64,000 bases of DNA, taken from the NCBI GenBank assembly GCA_021768485.1, contig JAIZVZ010000001.1, forward strand, positions 62,001 through 126,000, read 5' to 3'. A program made the translations under genes and the position numbers. The DNA comes from Oxalobacteraceae bacterium (GTDB lineage: Bacteria > Pseudomonadota > Gammaproteobacteria > Burkholderiales > Burkholderiaceae_D). The notes under the pieces were generated by a model. That model made no database searches. It was given only the letters and a program-made list of their open reading frames with translations, and was not told the origin of the DNA. Position 1 is the stretch's first letter. Each line of letters starts with the position of its first letter. Shown piece after piece: positions 39,000-47,815 of the stretch.

Positions 39000-40163
39000 A
39001 TGTCCGCCTGCACACCATTTAGCTTTAGCACCGTGGCCCACATCATTTGCGCCGCCGGCGCCAGCCGCGAGCTCGGCCGCCTTTTACGCCAGCGCTACCG
39101 CGCCATCACGCGCGTCTTGCTGGTCAGCGATGCCGCATTTTTAAGCACCGGCCTGGCCGATGCGGCCCTGGCCGATTTACGGGCGCACGAGTTTATTGTC
39201 GATATCTTTGACGGGGTCGTTGCCGATCCGCCCGATACGGTCGTCTTGCAAGCGCATGCCTTGGCCCGGCAGCAAAAAAGCGAACTAATCATCGGCTTTG
39301 GGGGCGGCAGTTCGATGGATGTCGCCAAACTGGTGGCCGCGCTGGCCAGCGGCCAGGCGCTGGCCGCCATGTACGGGATCGACCAGTTGAGCGGCGCGCG
39401 CTTGCCGCTGGTGCAGATTCCGACCACGGCCGGCACCGGTTCGGAAGCGACCGCCATCGCCATTGTCACCACGGGCAGCGACCGCAAGATGGCCGTGGTG
39501 GCACCGCAACTGTATGCCGACCTCGCCATTCTCGATGCCGGATTGACGCTCGATTTGCCGCCTTTGATCACGGCGGCGACCGCGATCGACGCCATGGTGC
39601 ATGCGATCGAAGCCTATACCACGCGCCTGCGCAAAAACCCGCTGTCGGACATGCTGGCCTGCCGCGCGCTAAGTTTGCTGAGCGCGCATTTTCGTACGGC
39701 GTGCAGCCCGCAGCGCACGCTCGATACACGGCAAAACATGGCGCTCGGCGCCCTGCTCGCCGGTCAGGCCTTTGCCAATGCGCCATGCGCCGCCGTGCAT
39801 GCGCTGGCCTATCCGATCGGCGCCCTGTTCCATGTCGCCCATGGCATTTCGAATGCCGTGGTCTTGCCGCACGTACTGCGCTTTAACAGCAGCCACGCCG
39901 CGCCGCTGTATGCCGAACTGGCCGCCATCGTCGCCCCTGGCGCCGGCGGCAGCGCGCTCGCGCGCAGCGAAGCGTTAATTGGTGCGATGCAACAAATGAT
40001 TGCCGATGCCGGCTTGCCGACGCGCTTGCGCGAGCTAAACATCGCTCGCGACGATATCGAGCGCCTGGCCACCGACGCCATGCAGCAAACACGCTTACTG
40101 GGAAACAACCCGCGCCCTCTTGCGCACGGCGATGCCGTGGCAATTTACAGCGCAGCATGGTGA
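39000..40163 (+). CDS. Iron-containing alcohol dehydrogenase
   Basis: 387 residues. NAD-binding GFGGGSSMDVAKLVA and the metal-binding motif DAMVHAIEAY with later HALAYPIGALFHVAHG are intact. The GAGAGG ribosome-binding site precedes the ATG. It belongs to the Fe-ADH group III family, whose members oxidise or reduce short alcohols, lactaldehyde or maleylacetate. The substrate is not clear. Transcribed away from TSUP. Confidence 0.88.
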   Translation: MSACTPFSFSTVAHIICAAGASRELGRLLRQRYRAITRVLLVSDAAFLSTGLADAALADLRAHEFIVDIFDGVVADPPDTVVLQAHALARQQKSELIIGFGGGSSMDVAKLVAALASGQALAAMYGIDQLSGARLPLVQIPTTAGTGSEATAIAIVTTGSDRKMAVVAPQLYADLAILDAGLTLDLPPLITAATAIDAMVHAIEAYTTRLRKNPLSDMLACRALSLLSAHFRTACSPQRTLDTRQNMALGALLAGQAFANAPCAAVHALAYPIGALFHVAHGISNAVVLPHVLRFNSSHAAPLYAELAAIVAPGAGGSALARSEALIGAMQQMIADAGLPTRLRELNIARDDIERLATDAMQQTRLLGNNPRPLAHGDAVAIYSAAW

Positions 40164-40186
40164 CTCGATGCGGTATGCCCGCCATG

Positions 40187-40234
40187 GAGCAGGTCATGGC
40201 GCAAGTCATAGTGCAGGTAATGACGCAAATCATG
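40187..40234. repeat. Four degenerate 12-bp units downstream of the alcohol dehydrogenase
   Basis: GAGCAGGTCATG, GCGCAAGTCATA, GTGCAGGTAATG and ACGCAAATCATG follow each other in exact 12-bp phase in the gap between two convergent genes. Confidence 0.85.
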
Positions 40235-40262
40235 GCGTCCCCCGCAGGGCAAACCGCCGCCG

Positions 40263-41315
40263 CTATAGCACCGCCTTGACGGTCTTGCCGCTATTGGGCG
40301 CAACTGGCGCAGCTGGCGTCTTGGCCGGCCGGCGCACGGGCAGGCGCGCCAGGCATTCGCCAACAATGCCGCGCCGAAACAAGAGCACGCAAACGATGAA
40401 AATCAAGCCCGTCACGATGCCGACCGCTTCGCCAATCGTGCGAAACCATTCGATATGCGTGACCGTGGCCAGCCAGGCGCCGATATCGCCCAACTTGTCT
40501 TCGAGCGCAACGATAATGACGGCACCGACGATGGGGCCGAACAGCGTGCCAAGGCCGCCAACAAGCGTCATCAAGACCACCAGGCCCGACATCGACCAGT
40601 GGACATCGGTCAGCGTCTCCGCGCCAAAGACGAGCGTCTTGGCGGCGCCGGCAAGACCGGCAATGGCTGCCGAAAGCACGAAGGCCAGCAATTTGTAGCG
40701 GTCGATATCGTAGCCGAGCGAGACGGCCCGCGGCGGATTTTCCTTGATCGCTTTTAATACCTGACCGAACGGCGAATGCACGGTACGCCAGATCAGGAAA
40801 AAGCCGGCGATGGCGAGCGCCAGCACCACGTAATACAGGATTTTGTCGTCGCCAAGATTGAGCAGGCCGAGCAAGCGCCCGCGCGGCACGCCTTGCAAAC
40901 CATCTTCGCCACCGGCAAACGGCGCCTGCAAAAACAGGAAATAAATCATTTGCGCCAGCGCCAGCGTGATCATCGTGAAATAAATGCCGTGGCGCCGGAT
41001 CGCCAGCGCCCCCATCACCAGGCCGATCAAGGCAGCGCTGGCCGTGCCGACCAGCAAGCCCAACTCCATCGGCCACCCGAGGCTGCGCCAGACATAGCCG
41101 GCCACATAGCCGGCACCGCCGAAAAAGGCCGCATGACCGAAGGACAGCAAGCCCGTATACCCGATCAATAAATTAAAGGCACAGGCAAACAAGGCAAAAC
41201 ACAAGACCTTCATCAAAAACACGGGATAGACGACAAAAGGCGCGGCCAGCATCAGCAAAAAAAACACGGTATAGCCGAAGCGCTTGTCGATATTGGGTCG
41301 TTTCGTATTGATCAT
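40263..41315 (-). CDS. livM: Branched-chain amino acid-type ABC transporter permease (LivM)
   Basis: 350 residues with eight or nine membrane helices and the LivM loop motif SPFGQVLKAIKENPPRAVSLGYD. It is the second permease of the Liv operon, 12 bp downstream of livH. With LivH it forms the membrane channel. Substrate may be amino acids or other compounds of the HAAT family. Confidence 0.9.
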   Translation of the reverse strand: MINTKRPNIDKRFGYTVFFLLMLAAPFVVYPVFLMKVLCFALFACAFNLLIGYTGLLSFGHAAFFGGAGYVAGYVWRSLGWPMELGLLVGTASAALIGLVMGALAIRRHGIYFTMITLALAQMIYFLFLQAPFAGGEDGLQGVPRGRLLGLLNLGDDKILYYVVLALAIAGFFLIWRTVHSPFGQVLKAIKENPPRAVSLGYDIDRYKLLAFVLSAAIAGLAGAAKTLVFGAETLTDVHWSMSGLVVLMTLVGGLGTLFGPIVGAVIIVALEDKLGDIGAWLATVTHIEWFRTIGEAVGIVTGLIFIVCVLLFRRGIVGECLARLPVRRPAKTPAAPVAPNSGKTVKAVL

Positions 41316-41327
41316 CGCAGGCTCCGC

Positions 41328-42212
41328 TCAATTTTCCTTGCCAAACAAACCGGCCGGCCGCAGCAACAGCACAATGACCATGACCACAAACACCACGGTC
41401 GCCGAAGCCTCTGGATAAAACACACGCGTCATGCCCTCGATCACGCCGAGCCCGACGCCGGTCAGAATGGCGCCGAGAATCGAGCCCATGCCACCGATGA
41501 CGACAACGGCGAACACGACGATAATGAGGTTCGAGCCCATCAGCGGCGAGACCTGGATGATGGGCGCCGCCAGCACCCCTGCAAAGCCCGCCAAAGCCGC
41601 GCCAAAGCCAAAGGTTGCCGTCACCATCAGCGGCACATTGATGCCGAAGGCTTCGACCAGTTTCGGGTTTTCGGTGCCGGCGCGCAGATAGGAGCCGATC
41701 TTGGTCTTTTCAATGATGAACCAGGTCGAAAAACATACGGCCATCGACACCACCACGACCCAGGCCCGGTAATTGGGCAAGGTCATGAAACCGATATCGG
41801 TCGAGCCGGCCAGCAAATCGGGAGTCGAATACGGCTGGCCCGAGACGCCGAAAATCGACCGAAATACACCTTCCAGCATCAGCGTGATGCCAAACGTGAG
41901 CAGCAAGCCATACAGATGATCGAGCTTGTAGAGCCAGCGCAACATCGTCCTTTCAATCACGATCCCGAACACGCCGACGGCCAGCGGCGCCAGAACCAGC
42001 ATTTGCCAATAATTGAGATTGAAATAAGACAGCCCCATCCATGCCAAAAATGCCCCCATCATGTATAGCGCGCCATGCGAAAAATTGATTACATTGAGTA
42101 AGCCGAAAATGATCGCCAGTCCCAGCGACAGCATTGCGTAAAACGAGCCATTGACCAGGCCCAGCAATAGCTGGCTCATCATGGCTTGCAGGGGAACGCC
42201 AAAAATGTCCAT
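41328..42212 (-). CDS. livH: Branched-chain amino acid-type ABC transporter permease (LivH)
   Basis: 294 residues, about eight membrane helices. The permease motif GTENPKLVEAFGINV is present. It forms the channel together with LivM and lies between the binding protein gene and livM. Confidence 0.9.
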   Translation of the reverse strand: MDIFGVPLQAMMSQLLLGLVNGSFYAMLSLGLAIIFGLLNVINFSHGALYMMGAFLAWMGLSYFNLNYWQMLVLAPLAVGVFGIVIERTMLRWLYKLDHLYGLLLTFGITLMLEGVFRSIFGVSGQPYSTPDLLAGSTDIGFMTLPNYRAWVVVVSMAVCFSTWFIIEKTKIGSYLRAGTENPKLVEAFGINVPLMVTATFGFGAALAGFAGVLAAPIIQVSPLMGSNLIIVVFAVVVIGGMGSILGAILTGVGLGVIEGMTRVFYPEASATVVFVVMVIVLLLRPAGLFGKEN

Positions 42213-42307
42213 GAAAGCCAGTCCTCAAAAATCGCGGCAAAAATTTCGCCGGAAAAAATCAGAAAAAATGCCTGTCGAGCGCCGGGCCGGCGTCCATCAC
42301 CGCCTGC

Positions 42308-43513
42308 TCACTTCCAAAAACTGCATTTCGATTCAGCCTTGGTCATATAGGCCTGGGCGCCGGGGATGGTGGCAACGATTTTGTAGTAATCCCACGGATA
42401 TTTCGATTCCGCCGGCTTTTTCACTTCCATCAAATACATATCGTGGACCATGCGGCCATCGGGACGGATGACGCCATTTTTCGTGAAAAAATCGTTGATC
42501 GGCGTTTTTTTCAAATACACCATGACTTTATCGGCATCATCAGTGCCGAGCGCCTTTACCGCCAACAGGTATTGCATGGCCGCCGAATAGTCGGCCGCCT
42601 GCAGCATCGATGGCTCTTTCTTCATTTTTGCAAAATAGCGTTTTGCCCAGGCCCGGCTGTCCGCACTCATGTCCCAGTACCAGCCATCGGTCAGATACAT
42701 GCCTTGCGTTAAATTCAAGCCGAGCGAATGGACGTCATTGATAAACATGAGCAAACCCGCCATCCGCATGCTTTTGGTCACGCCGAATTCATTGGCGGCC
42801 TTGATCGCATTAATCGTGTCGCCACCGGCATTGGCCAGCCCCAAAATCTGCGCTTTCGACGCTTGCGCCTGCAACAGGAACGAGGAAAAATCGGAGGCAT
42901 TCAGAGGATGTTTGACGCTGCCCAGCACTTTTCCGCCATTGGCTTTGATAACGTCGGCAGTATCTTTTTCAAGCGAGGCCCCAAACGCATAATCGGCCGT
43001 CAAGAAATACCAGCTCTTGCCGCCCTGCTTCAAGATCGCGCCGCCGGTGCCGCGCCCAAGCGCCACCGTGTCGTAAGCATAGTGCACGGTATAAGGCGAA
43101 CATTTTTCATTGGTCAGTTGCGAGGAACCGGCGCCAATCGAGATAAACACTTTTTTCTTTTCAGCAGCAACGCCAGCCATGGCCAGATTGGCGCCTGAAT
43201 TGGTGCCGCCGATTAACAAATCAAGGCCTTGCTGATCAAACCATTCGCGCGCCTTGCTGGCGGCAATATCGGCCTTGTTTTGATGGTCGGCAAAAATGAA
43301 TTCGACTTTTTTGCCGTTGACCGCCCCGCCGATATCGGCAATGGCCATCTTGATCGCTTCCACCCCGCCCTGGCCATCGACATCGGCATACACGGCCGAC
43401 ATATCGGTGAGAAAACCGATCTTGACGACATTGCCGGAAATTTGGGCCGACGCCGGACCGGCCAAAAGACTGCCGACAGTACAGGCGGCAAATGCAAGCG
43501 CTTTACATTTCAT
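42308..43513 (-). CDS. ABC transporter substrate-binding protein, LivK-like
   Basis: About 401 residues from the ATG at 43513 (MKCKALAFAA), because AGGAA lies 7 bases before it; the ATG two codons upstream is too close. A signal peptide ends near PASAQ. The body is a type I periplasmic binding fold (VVKIGFLTDMSAVYADVDGQGG, LLIGGTNSGANLAMAGVAAE). It captures the substrate for LivFGHM. The absence of a standard leucine-binding signature leaves the ligand open; aromatic or other compounds are possible. Confidence 0.88.
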   Translation of the reverse strand: MKCKALAFAACTVGSLLAGPASAQISGNVVKIGFLTDMSAVYADVDGQGGVEAIKMAIADIGGAVNGKKVEFIFADHQNKADIAASKAREWFDQQGLDLLIGGTNSGANLAMAGVAAEKKKVFISIGAGSSQLTNEKCSPYTVHYAYDTVALGRGTGGAILKQGGKSWYFLTADYAFGASLEKDTADVIKANGGKVLGSVKHPLNASDFSSFLLQAQASKAQILGLANAGGDTINAIKAANEFGVTKSMRMAGLLMFINDVHSLGLNLTQGMYLTDGWYWDMSADSRAWAKRYFAKMKKEPSMLQAADYSAAMQYLLAVKALGTDDADKVMVYLKKTPINDFFTKNGVIRPDGRMVHDMYLMEVKKPAESKYPWDYYKIVATIPGAQAYMTKAESKCSFWK

Positions 43514-43581
43514 CGTCATTTCCTTTGTATTGGTGGGAATGCATTGGAAAAATTCAGCCCGGCGACCGGCCGCTACCGCCT

Positions 43582-44289
43582 CTATACGCCCAACAGCTCG
43601 GTCAATACCGGCATGTTGGCCTCGCGTTCAGATGCCGCAAAACTCAGTACGATTTGCCCATGTTCCATCACATAAAAGCGGTCCGCCAGCGGCGCCGCGA
43701 AACGGAAATTCTGTTCCACCATTACGATGGTGTAACCCTTGGCCTTGAGCATGGTAATCATGCGTGCCAATGTTTGAACGATAACAGGCGCCAAGCCTTC
43801 GGATATTTCATCGAGCAATAACAAACGGGCCCCCGTGCGCAAAATACGGGCCACCGCCAGCATTTGCTGTTCGCCGCCCGACAGTCGCGTTCCCTGGCTA
43901 TATTTACGTTCTTCAAGATTAGGAAACATGTCGTAAATTTCAGCAATCGACATGCCCTCGCCATGACGAGAGAGCAAGGGCGGTAAAGTCAGATTTTCTT
44001 GCGTCGATAGCGAGGCAAAGATACCGCGTTCTTCAGGGCAATATCCAAGACCGAGATGGGCGACTCTATGCGTCGGCAAATGAATCGCTTCGACACCATG
44101 AATCTTGATCGAGCCCTTGCGCATTCCCGTCAAACCCATGATGGCGCGCAAAGTCGTGGTCCGCCCTGCTCCATTGCGTCCAAGCAGCGTCACGACTTCG
44201 CCGCTTTGTACCGATAAATTTACGTCATGCAAAATATGCGATTCGCCATACCAAGCTTGAAGTCCGGAAATATCTAGCGCACTGGCCAT
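43582..44289 (-). CDS. livF: ABC transporter ATP-binding protein (LivF)
   Basis: 235 residues from the ATG at 44289, overlapping the livG stop by one base. The signature LSGGEQQ and Walker B LLLDEISEG are intact. The Walker A motif reads GRNGAGRTT, with Arg43 in place of the usual Lys. In the context of an intact operon it is probably functional with altered nucleotide handling, or it relies on LivG. Confidence 0.88.
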   Translation of the reverse strand: MASALDISGLQAWYGESHILHDVNLSVQSGEVVTLLGRNGAGRTTTLRAIMGLTGMRKGSIKIHGVEAIHLPTHRVAHLGLGYCPEERGIFASLSTQENLTLPPLLSRHGEGMSIAEIYDMFPNLEERKYSQGTRLSGGEQQMLAVARILRTGARLLLLDEISEGLAPVIVQTLARMITMLKAKGYTIVMVEQNFRFAAPLADRFYVMEHGQIVLSFAASEREANMPVLTELLGV

Positions 44290-45059
44290 CAATGTACTCC
44301 TTCGAGTTCCTGATTGACCGTGCCCATATAGGCTTGCATGACTTGTTCATTGCGCGAGACTTCGGCATAACTGCCCTCGGCCAGCATGCTGCCGCGCTGT
44401 AAGACTGAAATACGGTCGCAAATACCGGAGACGACATGCATATTATGTTCAACCATCAAAATGGTACGACCGCGCGAGACTTTCTTGATCAATTGCGTTA
44501 CCCGATGCACATCTTCATGCCCCATGCCTTGCGTCGGTTCATCGAGCAACATCATTTCCGGTTCCATCGCCAGCGTGGTCGCAATCTCGAGCGCGCGTTT
44601 GCGTCCATAAGGCAAGTCAACCGTCATGCTGTCGGCAAATTCAGCGAGATCGACTTCTTCGAGCAAGGCCATGGCGCGCGCATCCAGGCATGCCAGGCTG
44701 GCATCGCTCTTCCAGAAAAAAAAAGACGTGCCGAGTGTGCGCTGCAAACCGATACGGACGTTTTCCAATACCGTCATATGCGGAAATACGGCGGAAATCT
44801 GGAATGAGCGAATAATGCCCTGGCGTGCAATCTGCGCCGGCCGCGCGGCCGTGATATCGCGATGATTAAACAAAATCTGACCGGCAGTGGGAATGAGAAA
44901 CTTGGTCAGCAAATTAAAGCACGTCGTCTTGCCGGCGCCGTTAGGACCGATCAAGGCGTGGATGTGGCCACGTTCGACTTTCAGATTGACGTCGCTGACG
45001 GCCGTAAAACCGGCGAACTGCTTGGTCAGGCCGCGCGTTTCCAAGATGATGTCTTGCAT
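44289..45059 (-). CDS. livG: ABC transporter ATP-binding protein (LivG)
   Basis: 256 residues from the second of two adjacent ATGs (45059), which is better spaced from AGGAG; the first ATG at 45062 is possible. Walker A GPNGAGKTTCFN, and Walker B LLDEPTQGM are intact; the ABC signature is degenerate (LPYGRKRALEIA), as in LivG. First gene of the livGF-SBP-livHM operon. Confidence 0.9.
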   Translation of the reverse strand: MQDIILETRGLTKQFAGFTAVSDVNLKVERGHIHALIGPNGAGKTTCFNLLTKFLIPTAGQILFNHRDITAARPAQIARQGIIRSFQISAVFPHMTVLENVRIGLQRTLGTSFFFWKSDASLACLDARAMALLEEVDLAEFADSMTVDLPYGRKRALEIATTLAMEPEMMLLDEPTQGMGHEDVHRVTQLIKKVSRGRTILMVEHNMHVVSGICDRISVLQRGSMLAEGSYAEVSRNEQVMQAYMGTVNQELEGVH

Positions 45060-45125
45060 CATGTCTCCTGTAACGTAGCTGCTTATATTTTGCTATTTAT
45101 TTTTATAGCTTGTATCGCTATTGGC

Positions 45126-45140
45126 GATGGCAATGCCATC
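45126..45140. repeat. Short inverted repeat in the livG leader
   Basis: GATGGC-AAT-GCCATC, six-base arms with a three-base spacer, in the 146-bp gap between the GMC gene and livG. It may be a regulator site; nothing more supports it. Confidence 0.35.
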
Positions 45141-45205
45141 TTACGCGCGAAGAAATCGCCATACAACACAGTATGAATATACGAAGCGCAATGGCTTACT
45201 AAAAA

Positions 45206-46852
45206 TCAAATTTTAGCTATTTTCCAATCCTCGGCCATCATCAAAGCCGCTTTTTCGGCAATCATGATGGTCGGCGAGTTGGTATTGCCAGAGGTAATGT
45301 TGGGCATGATGGAGGCATCGGCCACACGCAAACCGGTCACGCCGCGCACGCGCAAACGGCTGTCTACCACGGCCATCGCATCGTCGCCGGCCCCCATCTT
45401 GCACGTGCCCACCGGATGAAAAATCGTGGTTCCTATCATGCCGGCGGCCTCGATCAACTGGGCCTCGTTTTGATAGTGCAGCCCCGGTTTCAATTCTTCG
45501 GGTTGATAACGCTGCAAAGCCGGTGCGCCGACAATACGCCGCGTTAATGCGATCGCATCGATGGCCACTTTTTTGTCGGCCTCGGTACTTAAATAATTAG
45601 GCATGATGCGCGGCGCGGCCTCGCTGTCATTGCTCACCGCATGCACCGAGCCACGCGAACTGGGCCTCAGATTGCATACGCTGGCGGTAAAGGCCGGAAA
45701 TTGATGCAAAGCCTCGCCAAATTTTTCCAATGATAAAGGTTGTATATGATATTGAAGATTTGGCCTGGCCTGCGCCGGATCCGAGCGTGTAAACGCCCCC
45801 AGTTGCGACGGCGCCATCGACATCGGCCCACTTTGAAATGCCGCATATTGCAAGGCAATTTTAAATTTGCCAAACCAGCTTTGCGTCATCATATTCAGGG
45901 TCTTGACGTGCTTGACAGCAAAAACCATGCGCATTTGCAAATGATCCTGCAAATTTTCACCAACGCCAGGCAATTCGAGCACAGGCGTGATATGCGCCTG
46001 CCGCAGGGTGGCTGCCGCACCGATGCCAGACACTTCAAGCAAGTGCGGCGAGCCGATGGCGCCGGCCGTCAAAATTGTTTCACGGGCACAATCGGCTTTC
46101 CAGCGCTTGCCGCCACCGCTAAATTCAACTCCCGTACAGCGTAGCGCATTGCTGCCGTTTGTCTCGGGAACCAGGACCAGGCGCGTGACGTGACAACCGG
46201 TCATGATTTCCAAATTGCCGCGCTGGGCTGCCGGCTTTAAAAAAGCCTTGGCACTGTTCCAGCGGATACCGCGCTTTTGATTGACATCGAAATACGCGCA
46301 GCCTTCATTGTCGCCTCGGTTGAAATCATCGGTCGGCGCAATCCCTGTTTGCGCGGCAGCGTCACGAAAAGCGTCGAGTATTTCCCACGACAGGCGTTGC
46401 GGTTCGACGCGCCATTCACCTTTTGCGCCATGAAATGGCGATTCGCCTTGATGGTGGTTTTCGCTTTTTTTAAACAAGGGCAAAACCTGGTCCCAACGCC
46501 ACGATGAATCGTCCGTCAATGCCGCCCAATAATCGTAATCGGACGCCTGACCACGCATATAAATCATGCCGTTGATCGAAGAACTGCCGCCCAGTACTTT
46601 GCCACGAGGATACAAAAGCGTACGGCCCTGCAAACCGGCTTCGGCTTCGGTGCGATAACGCCAATCGGTGCGTGGATTATCGATGCAATGCAAATAACCG
46701 ACGGGAATATGAATCCAGATGTAATCATCGCGTCCGCCCGCTTCCAGCAATAACACCGACACCTTGCGCTCACGCGTCAAGCGATTGGCCAGGACGCAGC
46801 CGGCGCTGCCGCCGCCAACAATGATGTAATCATATTTGCCGACATATTCCAT
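45206..46852 (-). CDS. GMC-family oxidoreductase (choline dehydrogenase-like)
   Basis: 548 residues from the ATG at 46852 ([10 protein letters not shown]); a longer frame to 46987 is inside the AT-rich origin block and is not plausible. The FAD motif [15 protein letters not shown], the GMC signature region [20 protein letters not shown] and the C-terminal HPVGTCKMG with catalytic His are present. It oxidises an alcohol with FAD; choline is one option but many substrates occur in this family. It lies upstream of the liv operon in the same direction. Confidence 0.9.
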   Translation of the reverse strand: MEYVGKYDYIIVGGGSAGCVLANRLTRERKVSVLLLEAGGRDDYIWIHIPVGYLHCIDNPRTDWRYRTEAEAGLQGRTLLYPRGKVLGGSSSINGMIYMRGQASDYDYWAALTDDSSWRWDQVLPLFKKSENHHQGESPFHGAKGEWRVEPQRLSWEILDAFRDAAAQTGIAPTDDFNRGDNEGCAYFDVNQKRGIRWNSAKAFLKPAAQRGNLEIMTGCHVTRLVLVPETNGSNALRCTGVEFSGGGKRWKADCARETILTAGAIGSPHLLEVSGIGAAATLRQAHITPVLELPGVGENLQDHLQMRMVFAVKHVKTLNMMTQSWFGKFKIALQYAAFQSGPMSMAPSQLGAFTRSDPAQARPNLQYHIQPLSLEKFGEALHQFPAFTASVCNLRPSSRGSVHAVSNDSEAAPRIMPNYLSTEADKKVAIDAIALTRRIVGAPALQRYQPEELKPGLHYQNEAQLIEAAGMIGTTIFHPVGTCKMGAGDDAMAVVDSRLRVRGVTGLRVADASIMPNITSGNTNSPTIMIAEKAALMMAEDWKIAKI

Positions 46853-47080
46853 GAGACAGCTCCCGTTTTTGCAGCGCGTTTTTTGTAGCGACAGCGCACT
46901 GTAAGGCAATCTGAACAAGATGCAAAGGCATAAGCCTGTGGATATGTTGTGCAGGCTTTGTGGGTAAAGACAGGTAAACCAGGACAACTTTTTTTATCCC
47001 AAATCTATCCTGCTGTCATACAGTGTTTACATGCCGTTTATACTTTTTCCAAATGCTTGATTTATCAGAAATTTATCTAC

Positions 47081-47089
47081 TTATCCACA
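47081..47089 (+). promoter_or_regulatory. DnaA box, copy A
   Basis: TTATCCACA, perfect consensus, upstream of a triplet tract and AT-rich sequence. Confidence 0.88.
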
Positions 47090-47106
47090 GAATTGGCAAA
47101 GCCTAA

Positions 47107-47118
47107 CTATTACTACTA
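47107..47118 (-). promoter_or_regulatory. DnaA-trio-like triplets, copy A
   Basis: CTA-TTA-CTA-CTA on the plus strand, complement of 3'-GAT-AAT-GAT-GAT-5'. It lies 17 nt after the DnaA box and directly before ATATATATA-type AT-rich sequence, the order seen in the B. subtilis unwinding system. Confidence 0.55.
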
Positions 47119-47250
47119 AACATATATATAAACAATTAAACAAAAACAAAAAAAAAAATTTTTATTTTTTTTAAAAATCTTTTTTCAAAAAAATTCAAAA
47201 TCTGAAAAAAACAAAAAACGTATTTTGCAAAACATCTCTGTGAATAAAGC

Positions 47251-47259
47251 TGTGGATAA
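47251..47259 (-). promoter_or_regulatory. DnaA box, inverted, copy B
   Basis: TGTGGATAA is the perfect inverse of TTATCCACA. A near match, TGTGAATAA, lies at 47239. Confidence 0.85.
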
Positions 47260-47395
47260 GCATTGAACAATATGCGGACAAGTCGACTTATCATTTCTCC
47301 GGTTTTTTTTATTCACTATCGATCCTCGTGTCATACCGCAGTTACACAGGCTTTATGAAAAATCCAAGTCGCTGATTTATATAAAAAATAAGGAC

Positions 47396-47404
47396 TTATC
47401 CACA
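47396..47404 (+). promoter_or_regulatory. DnaA box, copy B
   Basis: TTATCCACA, perfect consensus, 315 bp from the equivalent box in copy A. Confidence 0.88.
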
Positions 47405-47417
47405 ATAAATGCGACGT

Positions 47418-47432
47418 TTACTACTATTACTA
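47418..47432 (-). promoter_or_regulatory. DnaA-trio-like triplets, copy B
   Basis: TTA-CTA-CTA-TTA-CTA on the plus strand, 13 nt after the DnaA box and followed by T/A-rich sequence. Five triplets, one more than copy A. Confidence 0.6.
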
Positions 47433-47689
47433 TTTTTATATATACCTATTTAAATTAAAACAAAGAACGACACGTCGAACGCAAATCGACAAATCTGGAC
47501 TGCATCAAAAACGCATAAAAAATGTCCGCATTAACATTGAACAATCGTTTTTTTACACAAAATATACGGTTAAAAAATCGTATTCCTGGTCTGTGCAAAA
47601 GTCCTCTTATTATTAAATTTAGCGTCTATAAAGAATAATATCGGCGTATTTAGACGACGTTCGTGAAAAATACTAAAGTAAAATAAAGC

Positions 47690-47733
47690 CGAAAATAAAA
47701 AAAGCCCCGCTTCTGCAATGCAGCGCGGGGCTT
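47690..47733 (-). terminator. Rho-independent terminator of putA, at the edge of oriC
   Basis: An AAAGCCCCGC / GCGGGGCTTT stem with a loop of about 12 nt at 47701-47733. On the minus strand it is followed by a long U-rich run. It stops putA transcription before it enters the origin block. Confidence 0.88.
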
Positions 47734-47815
47734 TGTCTCGTACGGAAAAACTGTCTGGCAGTTAGTTAATTTATGCCGAGGATAAAAGCAATTTTATTGG
47801 GGATAAGATTCAAGC

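Larger units (their letters stand above)
46937..47470. repeat. Diverged tandem duplication within oriC, period about 315 bp
   Basis: Copy A covers about 46937-47150 and copy B about 47251-47470. Matching landmarks: TGTGGATA at 46937 and 47251 (offset 314); TGTCATAC at 47014 and 47329 (315); GATTTAT at 47059 and 47374 (315); TTATCCACA at 47081 and 47396 (315); TTACTACTA at 47110 and 47418 (308). The copies have diverged but keep order and spacing. Confidence 0.85.
46930..47700. other. Probable chromosomal replication origin (oriC)
   Basis: A non-coding, strongly AT-rich block in a GC-rich genome. It has three perfect DnaA boxes (47081 direct, 47251 inverted, 47396 direct) and one-mismatch boxes at 46937, 46959 and 47239. 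A homopolymer-rich A/T tract spans about 47135-47220. It contains two diverged copies of a module with a 315-bp period. Synteny supports an origin: the atp operon, parAB, rsmG and mnmG lie on one side, all transcribed away from it, and parS sites are 9 kb away. dnaA is not nearby. Confidence 0.82.

Noticed and set aside
46072-46090. Possible third parS (TGTTTCACG...)
   Set aside because: Only the left half matches; four mismatches in the right half, inside a coding region.
46853-46987. N-terminal extension of the GMC oxidoreductase
   Set aside because: It adds no signal peptide or conserved sequence and overlaps the left end of the origin block; the FAD motif follows directly after the ATG at 46852.
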